Assembly (NCBI GenBank): GCA_031364965.1
Contig: JANLXF010000118.1
Coordinates: 1 to 13,912 of the forward strand
Direction of reading: 5' to 3'
Source: JAOUEA01 sp031364965
GTDB lineage: Bacteria > Actinomycetota > UBA4738 > HRBIN12
DNA: 13,912 bases
The position numbers and the translations under genes are program-made. Below the pieces are notes generated by a model. It was not told where the DNA came from. It searched no databases and worked only from the letters and a program-made list of their open reading frames with translations. Every line of letters begins with the position of its first letter. The first letter of the stretch is position 1. Below, piece after piece: positions 6,197 to 13,096 of this stretch.

Positions 6197-8671
6197 CTAT
6201 GCCTTGAGTCGTTCGCCTTTGGGATCCCACAGCGGCTCGTCGGTCACCGTGGCGGAGTGCCGCACGCCGAAGTACTCGATCTCGACCGGGGTGCCGGCGA
6301 CCGCGAGCGCCGGCAGGTAGCCGTAGACGATCCCGCGCCCGATCGAGTAGCCGTACGCCGCCGACGTCACGGAGCTCACCACCCGGCCGTCGTGCCAGAT
6401 CGGCTCCTTGCCCATCACGACGGTGCGCGGGTCGTCGAAGGTCATGCAGGCGAGCCGCTCGGCAGGCCCGCCCCCGTCGCGGATCGCCTCGAGCGCCTCG
6501 CGACCCTGGAAGTCCTTGTCCCACTGCACCGCGAACCCGAGGCCGGCCTCGAGCGGGTCGTGCTCGGTGGTGATGTCCTGGCCCCAGAGCCGGTACCCCT
6601 TCTCGAGCCGCAGCGAGTCGAACGCGCCGCCGCCGGCCGCGATCAGGCCGTGGTCGCGCCCGGCTTCCCACAGCAGGTCCCAGATCCGGTCGCCCATCGC
6701 GAACTGGCCGTAGAGCTCCCAGCCCAGCTCGCCCGCGTAGCTGATGCGCTGGGCCCACACCGGGCTGACCTCGCCCACGTCGAGATAGCGCGCGGTCAGG
6801 TACGGGAACCCATCGTTCGAGACATCGGCGTCGGTGACCTGCTGCAGGATGTCGCGCGCCCGAGGTCCCCACAGCCCGAGCGCGAACAGCGACCCGGTGC
6901 GCTCGGTGATCGTCACGCGCTCGCCGTCGCGGATCCGGCGTCGGAGCCACGCGAGATCGTGCTGGCCGCTCCCCCCGCCGGTGACGACGCGGAAGAGCTC
7001 CTCGCCCTTGCGGATCACCGTCAGGTCGAGCCGGATCCCTCCCGTCGGCGTGAGCGCGGCGGTGTACACGATCGACCCGACTGGCCGGTCGATCCGATTC
7101 GCGAACACCCGTTCCAGGAACGCGAGCGCGTCGGGGCCGGCCACGTCGAACTTCGCGAACGGCGTGATGTCGAACAGAGCAGCGTTCGAGCGGGTCGCGA
7201 GGTGCTCCGCCCCCACCTCGGGGGACCAGCCACGCGCCGCCCAGCCCGTGCGGCGCGCCCACCCGTGCGTGACGCCGCCGGCCAGGTCGCGGTTCACGCG
7301 GAACCACTGCGGACGCTCCCATCCCGCACCGGTGAAGAACTCCGCGCCCAGCGCTTGATGCCGCGCGAAGAACGGCGTCAGCCGGAGCCCACGGGGCTTC
7401 GACGGCTGCTGCAACGGATGCAGGATGTCGTACACCTCGCGGTACTGCTGCTTGCCGCGTTCGACCACGTACGCGGGCGACGTCTGGAACGGGTAGAAGC
7501 GGTTCGCGTCCGCCTCGGCGAGGTCGTACGAGGGCTCGCCGCTCTCCATCCACTCGACGACCTGGCGAGCCATGCCGGCGGCATGCGTCACCCACACGGC
7601 CTCGCACACCCACACGCCACGGACGGCGGCGCTCTCCCCCACCACCGAGCCCCCGTCGGGCGTGAACGAGAACATCCCGTTCAGTGATCGCGCCGGGTCG
7701 CTCGGGCGCAGGCGACCCGCCAAGGCCGGGAACATCCGCTCGGTCTCGGCTTCGCACAGATCGAAGTCCTCGGGGGTCCAGGGCATCAGCGACGGCATCG
7801 GCCCGTCGCCGTGGCGCCGGATCGAGGGCTGCGGCGTCACGATCGGCTCGTGCCGGTAGTTGCCGACGCCGTAGTGATCCTCGCGCTGACGGAAGTACAG
7901 GGACATGTCCTGGTGGCGAACCACCGGCTGCTGCGCCCACGTGTCGCCGTCGAGCCCGGCGAGCTCGGGGATCGGGTCGGTCCACACGAGCTGGTGCTGC
8001 ACCGCCACGAGCGGGATCGGCACGCCCGCCATCGCCCCCACGGTCGGCCCCCAGAAACCCGCGCAGATCAGCACCCGTTCGCACTCGACCCTGCCGCGCT
8101 CGGTCAGTACGCCATGCACCCGTCCGTCGCGGATGTCGAACCCGGTGACGGTCACACCGCCCTCGAACCCGACGCCGCGCGCCTGGGCCTCGTGGCAGAG
8201 CGCCGTCACGATCTTCACGGTCTTGCCGGCGCCGTCGCTCGGGATCCAGCAGGCGCCCAGGATCGTCGCGGGGTCCAGGAGCGGGCTCTTCTCGGCGGCC
8301 TCGGCAGGCGAGAGCAGCTCGGTCCCCTCGATACCGAAGGCACGCGCATAGCCCTGGCGGCGCTTCAGCTCCTCCATGCGCTCGGGAGTCGTCGCGACCT
8401 CCAGTCCACCGACGCCGTACCAACAGCGCTCCCCATCGAGCTCGACCGAGTCGTAGAGCGCGACCGAGTCCTGCGCGAGCCGGCACATCGTGCGCGACCC
8501 GTTCGTCTGGAAGATGATGCCCGGGGCGTGCGAGCTCGACCCGCCGGTCTCGAACAGCGGCCCTTGATCGAGCACGAGGACGTCGGTCACGCCCAGGTCG
8601 GTCAGGTGGTAGGCGGCGCTCACGCCGACGATGCCGGCGCCGATGATCACCGTCTGGGCACGTTCCCGCAT
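6197..8671 (-). CDS. Dimethylglycine/sarcosine dehydrogenase-like FAD oxidoreductase with GcvT (folate-binding) domains
   Basis: An 824-residue protein, the length of DMGDH/sarcosine dehydrogenase. These enzymes oxidatively remove an N-methyl group and pass the carbon to THF as methylene-THF. Order: FAD/Rossmann motif VIIGAGIVGVSAAYHL (8-23); SSSHAPG (45-51), whose His48 matches the His that carries covalent FAD in DMGDH-type enzymes; DAO fold to about 375; a linker domain (390-470); GcvT aminomethyltransferase fold (about 485-720) with GLWGPRARDIL (599-609), ISYAGELGWELY (643-654) and RLEKGYRLWGQDI (688-700); and a GcvT C-terminal barrel (to about 815). The ATG at 8671 has GAGAGGGA upstream. 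In-frame codons before it lie in the promoter region and are not counted. It is the first gene of the corrinoid operon. Acting on dimethylglycine, the product of betaine demethylation, is the simplest reading; sarcosine or both cannot be excluded. Confidence 0.93.
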   Translation of the reverse strand: MRERAQTVIIGAGIVGVSAAYHLTDLGVTDVLVLDQGPLFETGGSSSHAPGIIFQTNGSRTMCRLAQDSVALYDSVELDGERCWYGVGGLEVATTPERMEELKRRQGYARAFGIEGTELLSPAEAAEKSPLLDPATILGACWIPSDGAGKTVKIVTALCHEAQARGVGFEGGVTVTGFDIRDGRVHGVLTERGRVECERVLICAGFWGPTVGAMAGVPIPLVAVQHQLVWTDPIPELAGLDGDTWAQQPVVRHQDMSLYFRQREDHYGVGNYRHEPIVTPQPSIRRHGDGPMPSLMPWTPEDFDLCEAETERMFPALAGRLRPSDPARSLNGMFSFTPDGGSVVGESAAVRGVWVCEAVWVTHAAGMARQVVEWMESGEPSYDLAEADANRFYPFQTSPAYVVERGKQQYREVYDILHPLQQPSKPRGLRLTPFFARHQALGAEFFTGAGWERPQWFRVNRDLAGGVTHGWARRTGWAARGWSPEVGAEHLATRSNAALFDITPFAKFDVAGPDALAFLERVFANRIDRPVGSIVYTAALTPTGGIRLDLTVIRKGEELFRVVTGGGSGQHDLAWLRRRIRDGERVTITERTGSLFALGLWGPRARDILQQVTDADVSNDGFPYLTARYLDVGEVSPVWAQRISYAGELGWELYGQFAMGDRIWDLLWEAGRDHGLIAAGGGAFDSLRLEKGYRLWGQDITTEHDPLEAGLGFAVQWDKDFQGREALEAIRDGGGPAERLACMTFDDPRTVVMGKEPIWHDGRVVSSVTSAAYGYSIGRGIVYGYLPALAVAGTPVEIEYFGVRHSATVTDEPLWDPKGERLKA

Positions 8672-8707
8672 CACGATTCCCTCTCGCGGCCCTCCGCGGG
8701 CCGGCCC

Positions 8708-8725
8708 CCGGATGTTCTCATCCGG
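8708..8725 (-). promoter_or_regulatory. Perfect 7-bp inverted repeat in the leader/promoter of the flavoprotein operon
   Basis: CCGGATG, four bases TTCT, then CATCCGG: a perfect 7-bp stem with a 4-base loop, ending 36 bases upstream of the flavoprotein ATG. It overlaps the place where the -10 element would fall if the promoter is positioned as in the transporter operon. It could be a repressor operator or an RNA hairpin near the 5' end of the message. No copy is seen upstream of the transporter operon, so this element would be specific to the catabolic operon. Confidence 0.5.
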
Positions 8726-8739
8726 TGTTGCGACAGCAA
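8712..8739 (-). promoter_or_regulatory. Candidate promoter of the demethylation operon
   Basis: On the minus strand, TTGCTG (8739-8734) could serve as a -35 and GAACAT (8717-8712) as a -10, with a 16-base spacer. Both match consensus only partly (about 3 of 6 each). The main support is position. The -35 candidate sits exactly seven bases downstream of the shared palindrome, the same distance as at the transporter promoter. Confidence 0.35.
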
Positions 8740-8763
8740 GGTTGAAGTTGCGCTCGCGGCAAC
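8734..8763 (-). promoter_or_regulatory. Shared regulatory block, copy 1 (upstream of the demethylation operon)
   Basis: On the minus strand the palindrome is GTTGCCGCGAGCGCAAC (8763-8747), then five bases, then CCTTGC. The copy upstream of the transporter operon (13052-13023) matches at 20 of 30 positions, including the full GTTGCCG and CGCAAC arms and the CCTTGC block at the same distance. Extra half-sites flank it: GTTGCC at 8775-8770, and GTTGC-GACA-GCAAG read on the plus strand at 8727-8740. It probably binds a dimeric regulator that responds to choline, betaine or a product. The protein is not encoded in this window. Confidence 0.62.
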
Positions 8764-8786
8764 ACGCCAGGCAACCGGGACGCACG

Positions 8787-8812
8787 CGGGGGCGGCCCGA
8801 AGGCCGCCCCCG
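8787..8812 (-). terminator. GC-rich hairpin with UUCG loop after the transporter operon
   Basis: GGGGGCGGCC (8788-8797) pairs perfectly with GGCCGCCCCC (8802-8811), extended by a C-G pair at 8787/8812. On the minus-strand transcript the loop reads UUCG closed by C-G, a very stable tetraloop. It begins 25 bases after the binding-protein stop. No U tract follows, as is common for terminators in high-GC bacteria. It separates the transporter operon from the demethylation operon. Confidence 0.8.
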
Positions 8813-8836
8813 TCGCGCTCACGGTGCGAGCGGTGC

Positions 8837-9862
8837 TCAGGCTTGCGCGGCCAGACCGGCGTCGACCCACGCCTGCCACACGTCGGGGTTCGCGTCGACC
8901 CACGCCTGTGCGGCCTGCTCGGGATCGGTCCCGTCGCTGATGCTCAGGCCGATCCCGTTCTGGTCGTCGTTCGTGTACTGCATCGCCGACAGGAGCGCGA
9001 AAGCCGCGGGGGCTCTGGTCTCGAGATCCGCGTTGAACGCCTTGTACAGGTCGTCTTGCGGATACGCGCACGCGTAGGCGTCGGCGTTGTCCGACGCGGC
9101 CTGCTCGCACGCCGGGGTGACGGCAGGAAGCTCGACCATCGTGAGGTCGTACTTCTCCTGAGCCCAGTGCGGCGTCCAGAAGTACATGAGGATCGGGTCC
9201 TCGTTCTTGTACGCCGTGTCGAGTGCCGTCAGCTCGGCCGCCTCCGACCCCGCGTACACGACCTTCAGGTCCAGCCCCAGGTTGTCGGCGATCGGCTGGT
9301 CGAAGGTGACGAAGCTGGGGTCGCCGTCGAGCAGCTGGCCGGAGCTGCCGCTCTCGGCCGTCGAGAACATCGACTCGTTGCCCTTCAGGCCTTCCCAAGT
9401 GGCGAGGTCCGGGTTGGCCTCGACCATGTACGTCGGGAGCCACCACCCAATCTGCCCGGTCACGCCCAGGGAGCCTCCGTCGACGACGCCGGCACCGCTG
9501 TCGATGTACTTCTTGTAGTCCTTGGCGTGGCCCGACGGCCAAACCTCGAGCGTCGCGTCCAGGTCGCCGTTGGCGAGCGCCGGGAACTGCGCGTACTCGT
9601 CGATCTCCGTCAGCTCCACCGTGTAGCCGAGCTGCTGCTCGAGCAGTACCTTGGCAACGTTCGCGTTCGCGGCCGAACCCACCCAGGGGCTCACCGAGAT
9701 GTTGACGGTTGTCCCGCTGTTATCGGGCACACTCGCCCCACCCGAGGCCGGGGTGCTGCTGGAATCCTTCACATCGCTGCACGCCGCGGCGAGCAGCGAG
9801 AGCGTCGCCAACGCGGCGACGACCGTCCACCTGGTCCGATGCTTCACGTCTTCCCCTTTCAT
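8837..9862 (-). CDS. proX: Glycine betaine/proline-betaine ABC transporter substrate-binding lipoprotein (ProX/OpuAC family)
   Basis: A 341-residue (or 336-residue) type II periplasmic-binding-fold protein that should capture betaine outside the membrane for the permease. A signal peptide is clear: basic RTRW, a hydrophobic stretch VVAALATLSLL, then the lipobox LAAAC. The Cys at residue 28 would be lipidated, and a Ser/Thr/Gly-rich linker follows. The mature part has NISVSPWVGSAANANV, LEVWPSGHAKDY, TGQIGWWLPTYMVE and YFWTPHWAQ. Several of these Trp/Tyr residues probably form the aromatic box for the quaternary ammonium. Two Cys near residue 250-265 could form a disulfide. Start choice is open: the ATG at 9862 overlaps the permease stop as ATGA, while a GTG at 9847 has a better ribosome site (AAGGGGA) and gives a shorter, more typical signal peptide (lipobox Cys at 23). 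Confidence 0.93.
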   Translation of the reverse strand: MKGEDVKHRTRWTVVAALATLSLLAAACSDVKDSSSTPASGGASVPDNSGTTVNISVSPWVGSAANANVAKVLLEQQLGYTVELTEIDEYAQFPALANGDLDATLEVWPSGHAKDYKKYIDSGAGVVDGGSLGVTGQIGWWLPTYMVEANPDLATWEGLKGNESMFSTAESGSSGQLLDGDPSFVTFDQPIADNLGLDLKVVYAGSEAAELTALDTAYKNEDPILMYFWTPHWAQEKYDLTMVELPAVTPACEQAASDNADAYACAYPQDDLYKAFNADLETRAPAAFALLSAMQYTNDDQNGIGLSISDGTDPEQAAQAWVDANPDVWQAWVDAGLAAQA

Positions 9863-11934
9863 CGTTGCGGTCCATCCGTCGTACCGCGGATCGCACGGAC
9901 CCTCGTCCACCATCCGAACCCGCCCGATCCCACGGGGCCGCGCATCGTACGCGGCGCCGTGCCCATCGCCTGCGTGATCCTGTCGATCACGATGGCCAGC
10001 AACAGGATGCAGATGCCGGCCGTCATCCCCACGCCGATCTCGCCGTGGGAGAGCCCTCTGATCACCTCGAGCCCGAGTCCGCCGCCGCCGATCAGCCCGG
10101 CGATGATCACGACCGACAGCACCATCATGATCGTCTGGTTCACGCCGAGCAGGATCGAGGGACGGGCGAGAGGGAGCTGCACCTTCGTGAGCATCTGGCC
10201 CGAGGTCGCGCCGAAGGACTCGGCTGCCTCCACCGTATCGTGGGGCACCTGCCGGATCCCGAGATCGGTGAGCCTGATGCAGGGCGGCAGCGCGTACACG
10301 AGGGCCGCGATGATCCCCGGGATCCGCCCGACGTTGAACAGCGCGATCACCGGCACGAGGTACACGAAGGCCGGCATCGTCTGCATCGCGTCCAGGATCG
10401 GCTTCAGGATCTGCTGGAAACGGTCGCTCTTGGCCGCCGCGATCCCCAACGGGATGGCGAAGATCACCGAGAGCACGACCGCGACCGAGACCTGCGCCAG
10501 CGTGTTCATCGCGATGTCCCACATCCCGAGCACGCCGATCGCCGCGAGGCAGAGGAACGACATCAGCGCGAGCTTCCACCGGCGGGAGACCTGCCATGCC
10601 AGGAGCGCCGCGCCCCCGCACACCATCCACCACGGGATCTCCGTGAGCACCCGGGTGAGCGGCGTCAGCATGTAGATCGTGACGTGGTCGCTGATCCATC
10701 GCGTGATCGTTCCGAAGGTGCTGGTGAACCAGTCCACGACGCTGTTCGTACCGTCCGCCAGGGAGACCGTCCAGGCGACGGGGAAGTCCTGCTGGCGCAG
10801 CACCTCCCGGCCGATCAGGACCGCGAGCACCGTGACGCCGAGCGCGGCTGCCCACAGGCTCCAGGCGGGGACCGAGCGGCCGAAGACGACCGCCGCCCCC
10901 CCCTCGCCGCGCCGTCGGGCGTTGCGCTGGCTCCAGGCGTAGGTCACTCGGTCCAGCACGATCGCCATCGCGACGATCGCGAGTCCGGCGTTGAACGCGT
11001 CGCCGACGTTCAGCTTGTTCAGCGCGTTGTAGACCTCGCGGCCCAGCCCCGTCACGCCGGTGACCGCGACGATCACCGCCATGCCGAGCGCCATCATCAG
11101 CGTCTGGTTCACGCCGAGCATGATCGAGGGCTTGGCGAGCGGGAGCTGGACCTTGCGAAGGATCTGCCCCCGAGTGGCCCCATACGATCTCGACACCTCG
11201 ACGATCGTGTCGGGGACGCTCCGGATCCCCAGGCTCGTGAGCCGGATCGCCGGCGGCAGGGCGAAGATCACCGTCGCGATCAGCGCCGTCGCCGGACCGA
11301 TGCTGAACAGCAGCACGAGCGGGATCAGGTACGAGAAGGCGGGGATCGTCTGCGCCCCGTCCAACACCGGGCGGAGGATCCGCTCGACGCGGTCGCTGCG
11401 GCCCGACCAGATCCCCACCGGGATCCCGATCAGCAGCGCGCCGATCACGGCCAGGAGCATCAGTGCCAGCGTGAGGATGCTCGCCTCCCAGAGCCCGAGC
11501 ACGCCCATCGCCGCGAAGCCGGCCGCCGCGAGCAACGCCATCCGCCAGCCGGCGAGCACGCTCGAGATCGCGGCGGCGCCCGTGACGACGCCGAACCACG
11601 TCATGCGCTCCAGCACGGTGACGAATCCGTCGAACACCGCCCTGCTGAAGTTCTTGATCGGCACCAAGAAGTCGACGAACAGCCAGTGGGTCTTCTGATG
11701 CTCGAGCACCCAGGTCGAGAACGATTCGAACGGTGCCTTCACGTCGACCACCCACGACGCGGGGAACCCGGCTGTCAGCTGGAGCCCGACCGCGATCGCG
11801 ACGACGACGCCGGCGATCCACCCGATCCGCTTCGGCCACGGGTTCGCCGGAGCGTGCAGCGCGACCCCCGCGCGCTCCTCGAGGGCCTCTTCCTCCAACT
11901 GGCGCGGAGGCTTGCCCAGCCGCGTCGAGACCAT
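9859..11934 (-). CDS. proW: Double-length glycine betaine ABC transporter permease (two ProW-like permease domains fused)
   Basis: A 691-residue inner-membrane permease made of two homologous ProW-type halves in one chain. Ordinary ProW/OpuAB proteins carry one such domain. The ATPase-contact (EAA) loops are YGATRGQILRKVQLPLAKPS (251-270) and FGATSGQMLTKVQLPLARPS (574-593), exactly 323 residues apart, each followed by LGVNQT. Further pairs are GIPVGIWSGRSDRVERIL / AIPLGIAAAKSDRFQQIL and VLDGAQTIPAFSYLIP / ILDAMQTMPAFVYLVP. Each half has several hydrophobic segments plus extra N-terminal segments (about 37-55 and 357-375). The fusion supplies both membrane halves of the transporter from one gene. 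The ATG at 11934 shares a base with the ATPase stop (TGATG), with GAGGA nine bases upstream. The C-terminal 35 residues are polar and Gly/Arg-rich. Confidence 0.94.
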   Translation of the reverse strand: MVSTRLGKPPRQLEEEALEERAGVALHAPANPWPKRIGWIAGVVVAIAVGLQLTAGFPASWVVDVKAPFESFSTWVLEHQKTHWLFVDFLVPIKNFSRAVFDGFVTVLERMTWFGVVTGAAAISSVLAGWRMALLAAAGFAAMGVLGLWEASILTLALMLLAVIGALLIGIPVGIWSGRSDRVERILRPVLDGAQTIPAFSYLIPLVLLFSIGPATALIATVIFALPPAIRLTSLGIRSVPDTIVEVSRSYGATRGQILRKVQLPLAKPSIMLGVNQTLMMALGMAVIVAVTGVTGLGREVYNALNKLNVGDAFNAGLAIVAMAIVLDRVTYAWSQRNARRRGEGGAAVVFGRSVPAWSLWAAALGVTVLAVLIGREVLRQQDFPVAWTVSLADGTNSVVDWFTSTFGTITRWISDHVTIYMLTPLTRVLTEIPWWMVCGGAALLAWQVSRRWKLALMSFLCLAAIGVLGMWDIAMNTLAQVSVAVVLSVIFAIPLGIAAAKSDRFQQILKPILDAMQTMPAFVYLVPVIALFNVGRIPGIIAALVYALPPCIRLTDLGIRQVPHDTVEAAESFGATSGQMLTKVQLPLARPSILLGVNQTIMMVLSVVIIAGLIGGGGLGLEVIRGLSHGEIGVGMTAGICILLLAIVIDRITQAMGTAPRTMRGPVGSGGFGWWTRVRAIRGTTDGPQR
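10122..10185 (-). repeat. Direct repeat within the fused permease gene, downstream copy
   Basis: This stretch encodes the EAA-loop region of the second permease half and closely matches 11091-11154 at the DNA level, exactly 969 bases (323 codons) away. Shared runs include TCGTCTGGTTCACGCCGAGCA-type sequence and GATCGAGGG. It reflects the internal gene duplication rather than a mobile repeat. Confidence 0.75.
11091..11154 (-). repeat. Direct repeat within the fused permease gene, upstream copy
   Basis: Partner of 10122-10185, encoding the EAA-loop region of the first permease half. DNA identity is high here but low over most of the rest of the two halves. That suggests an old duplication with strong selection, or local conversion, on the ATPase-contact loop. 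Confidence 0.75.
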
Positions 11935-12962
11935 CAGTGCCGATCCTCGACCATCGCAGAGAGCACGGCGGTCCGGTCCACGACCCCGATCTGGGTGCCG
12001 TCGTCCACGACGCGGAACGGCCGGTGCTCGGACACGACCTTCGGCAACAGATCGCGAACCACCGTGCCGGCGTCGACATCCCCCGCGTAGTCGGCGTCGC
12101 CGTTCGTGGATCGCATGATCGTGCGCACCGTCAGCACGTGCGTGCGCGGCACGTCCCGCGTGAAATCGGCGACGTAGTCGTCGGCGGGGTGCGCCACGAC
12201 CTCTTCGGGCGTCCCGACCTGCACGAACGCCCCGTCCTTCATGATCGCGATGCGGTCGCCGAGCTTCAGCGCTTCGAGCAGGTCGTGGGTGATGAAGATC
12301 ATCGTCTTCTTCACCTCTTTCTGGAGGCGGATCACCTCGTCCTGCATGTCGCGCCGGATCAGTGGGTCGAGCGCGCTGAACGGCTCGTCGAACAGCATGA
12401 TCTCGGGATCGGTCGCCAAGGCACGAGCCAGACCCACACGCTGCTGCATGCCGCCCGACAGCTCGTCGGGGTAGGAGTCGCCCCAGCTCCCGAGGCCCAC
12501 GGTGTCGAGCACCTCGGCCGCCTTCGCGAGGCGTTCGCCCTTCTCCATGCCCTGGACCTCGAGGCCGAAGGCGACGTTCTCGACGATGCGTCGGTGTGGG
12601 AGCAGCCCGAAGTGCTGGAACACCATGCTCACCTTGCGGCGGCGGATCTCGCGGAGGTGCTCGTCATCGGCGGTGAGCACGTCCTCGCCGTCGATCAGCA
12701 CCTGGCCCGCCGTGGGCTCGATCAGCCGGGTGATGCACCGCACCAGGGTCGACTTGCCGCTTCCCGACAGGCCCATGACGACGAAGACCTCGCCGGGCGC
12801 GACCTCGAACGAGATGTCGCGCACCGCGGCGACGCACCCCGTCTTGTCGAGGAGCTCGGCGCGCGGCAACGAGGCGTCGGGCGACCCCACGATCTGGTCG
12901 GCCTTGGGACCGTAGACCTTCCAGACGTTGCGACAGGCGACCGAGACCTCGGAACCGTTCAC
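11934..12962 (-). CDS. proV: Glycine betaine/proline ABC transporter ATP-binding protein with C-terminal CBS region (ProV/OpuAA)
   Basis: A 342-residue cytoplasmic ATPase that powers betaine uptake. Walker A GLSGSGKST (64-72), Q-loop FQHFGLLPHR (115-124), signature LSGGMQQRVGLARAL (168-182), Walker B IMLFDEPFSALDP (188-200) and H-loop THDLLEA (225-231, His226) are all intact. VWKVYG near the N-terminus and MEKGERLAKAAEVLDTVGL are typical of the ProV/OpuAA branch. Residues about 278-342 resemble a CBS module (VRTIMRS...; FRVVDDGTQIGVVDRTAVL), which in this family senses ionic strength or nucleotides; it is short, about one to one and a half CBS units. I chose GTG at 12962 because GGAGAGGGG lies seven bases upstream. 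An earlier ATG at 13085 would run through the promoter region. It is the first gene of the transporter operon. Confidence 0.94.
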   Translation of the reverse strand: MNGSEVSVACRNVWKVYGPKADQIVGSPDASLPRAELLDKTGCVAAVRDISFEVAPGEVFVVMGLSGSGKSTLVRCITRLIEPTAGQVLIDGEDVLTADDEHLREIRRRKVSMVFQHFGLLPHRRIVENVAFGLEVQGMEKGERLAKAAEVLDTVGLGSWGDSYPDELSGGMQQRVGLARALATDPEIMLFDEPFSALDPLIRRDMQDEVIRLQKEVKKTMIFITHDLLEALKLGDRIAIMKDGAFVQVGTPEEVVAHPADDYVADFTRDVPRTHVLTVRTIMRSTNGDADYAGDVDAGTVVRDLLPKVVSEHRPFRVVDDGTQIGVVDRTAVLSAMVEDRH

Positions 12963-12999
12963 GCGCGCGTTCCCCTCTCCGCAGAACCGTGACCGTCGG

Positions 13000-13028
13000 A
13001 TAGTGGGACCCTGGAGCGGACCGCGCAA
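13000..13028 (-). promoter_or_regulatory. Candidate promoter of the transporter operon
   Basis: On the minus strand, TTGCGC (13028-13023) and CACTAT (13005-13000) are separated by 17 bases. Matches to the -35 and -10 consensus are partial (about 3 of 6 each). The start site would lie near 12993, giving a leader of about 30 bases with the ribosome site. The shared palindrome ends seven bases upstream of the -35, a placement that suits an activator. Confidence 0.4.
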
Positions 13029-13052
13029 GGCAAGGGTTGCGGTATCGGCAAC
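13023..13052 (-). promoter_or_regulatory. Shared regulatory block, copy 2 (between the transporter operon and betA)
   Basis: The minus strand reads GTTGCCGATACCGCAAC (13052-13036), five variable bases, then CCTTGC, matching copy 1 at 8763-8734 in 20 of 30 positions with identical internal spacing. The palindrome lies 44-60 bases before the betA ATG and 7 bases before the putative -35 of the transporter operon, so one bound regulator could act on both divergent genes. Confidence 0.62.
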
Positions 13053-13096
13053 AAGAGGCGCGCACGGTGCGGCCGGGTGCGGCACACTACCGCGCT

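Larger units (their letters stand above)
8672..8836. other. Intergenic region between the transporter operon and the demethylation operon
   Basis: These 165 bases hold no gene. From right to left they contain the terminator hairpin of the transporter operon (8787-8812), a cluster of GTTGC/GCAAC half-sites (8727-8775), a candidate minus-strand promoter, an 18-base perfect palindrome (8708-8725) and the flavoprotein gene's ribosome site. I saw no cobalamin-riboswitch-like or glycine-riboswitch-like sequence here. Confidence 0.8.
12963..13096. other. Divergent intergenic region between the transporter operon and betA
   Basis: These 134 bases separate the GTG of the ATPase gene (minus strand) from the ATG of betA (plus strand). 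They contain the ATPase ribosome site, a candidate minus-strand promoter (13000-13028) and the second copy of the shared palindrome (13036-13052). The plus-strand side has no Shine-Dalgarno-like sequence before betA. Confidence 0.8.

Noticed and set aside
8672..8836. Cobalamin or glycine riboswitch upstream of the flavoprotein/corrinoid operon
   Set aside because: The region is only 165 bases and is largely taken up by a terminator, palindromes and a promoter; I found no B12-box-like or glycine-aptamer-like conserved sequence.
7811..10675. 954-codon plus-strand open frame spanning the terminator and the transporter genes
   Set aside because: It crosses the hairpin and promoter region, lacks motifs, and covers several well-identified minus-strand genes.
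9709..12090. 793-codon plus-strand open frame opposite the permease
   Set aside because: Highly Arg/Asp/His-rich antisense product, an artefact of hydrophobic codons read on the opposite strand.
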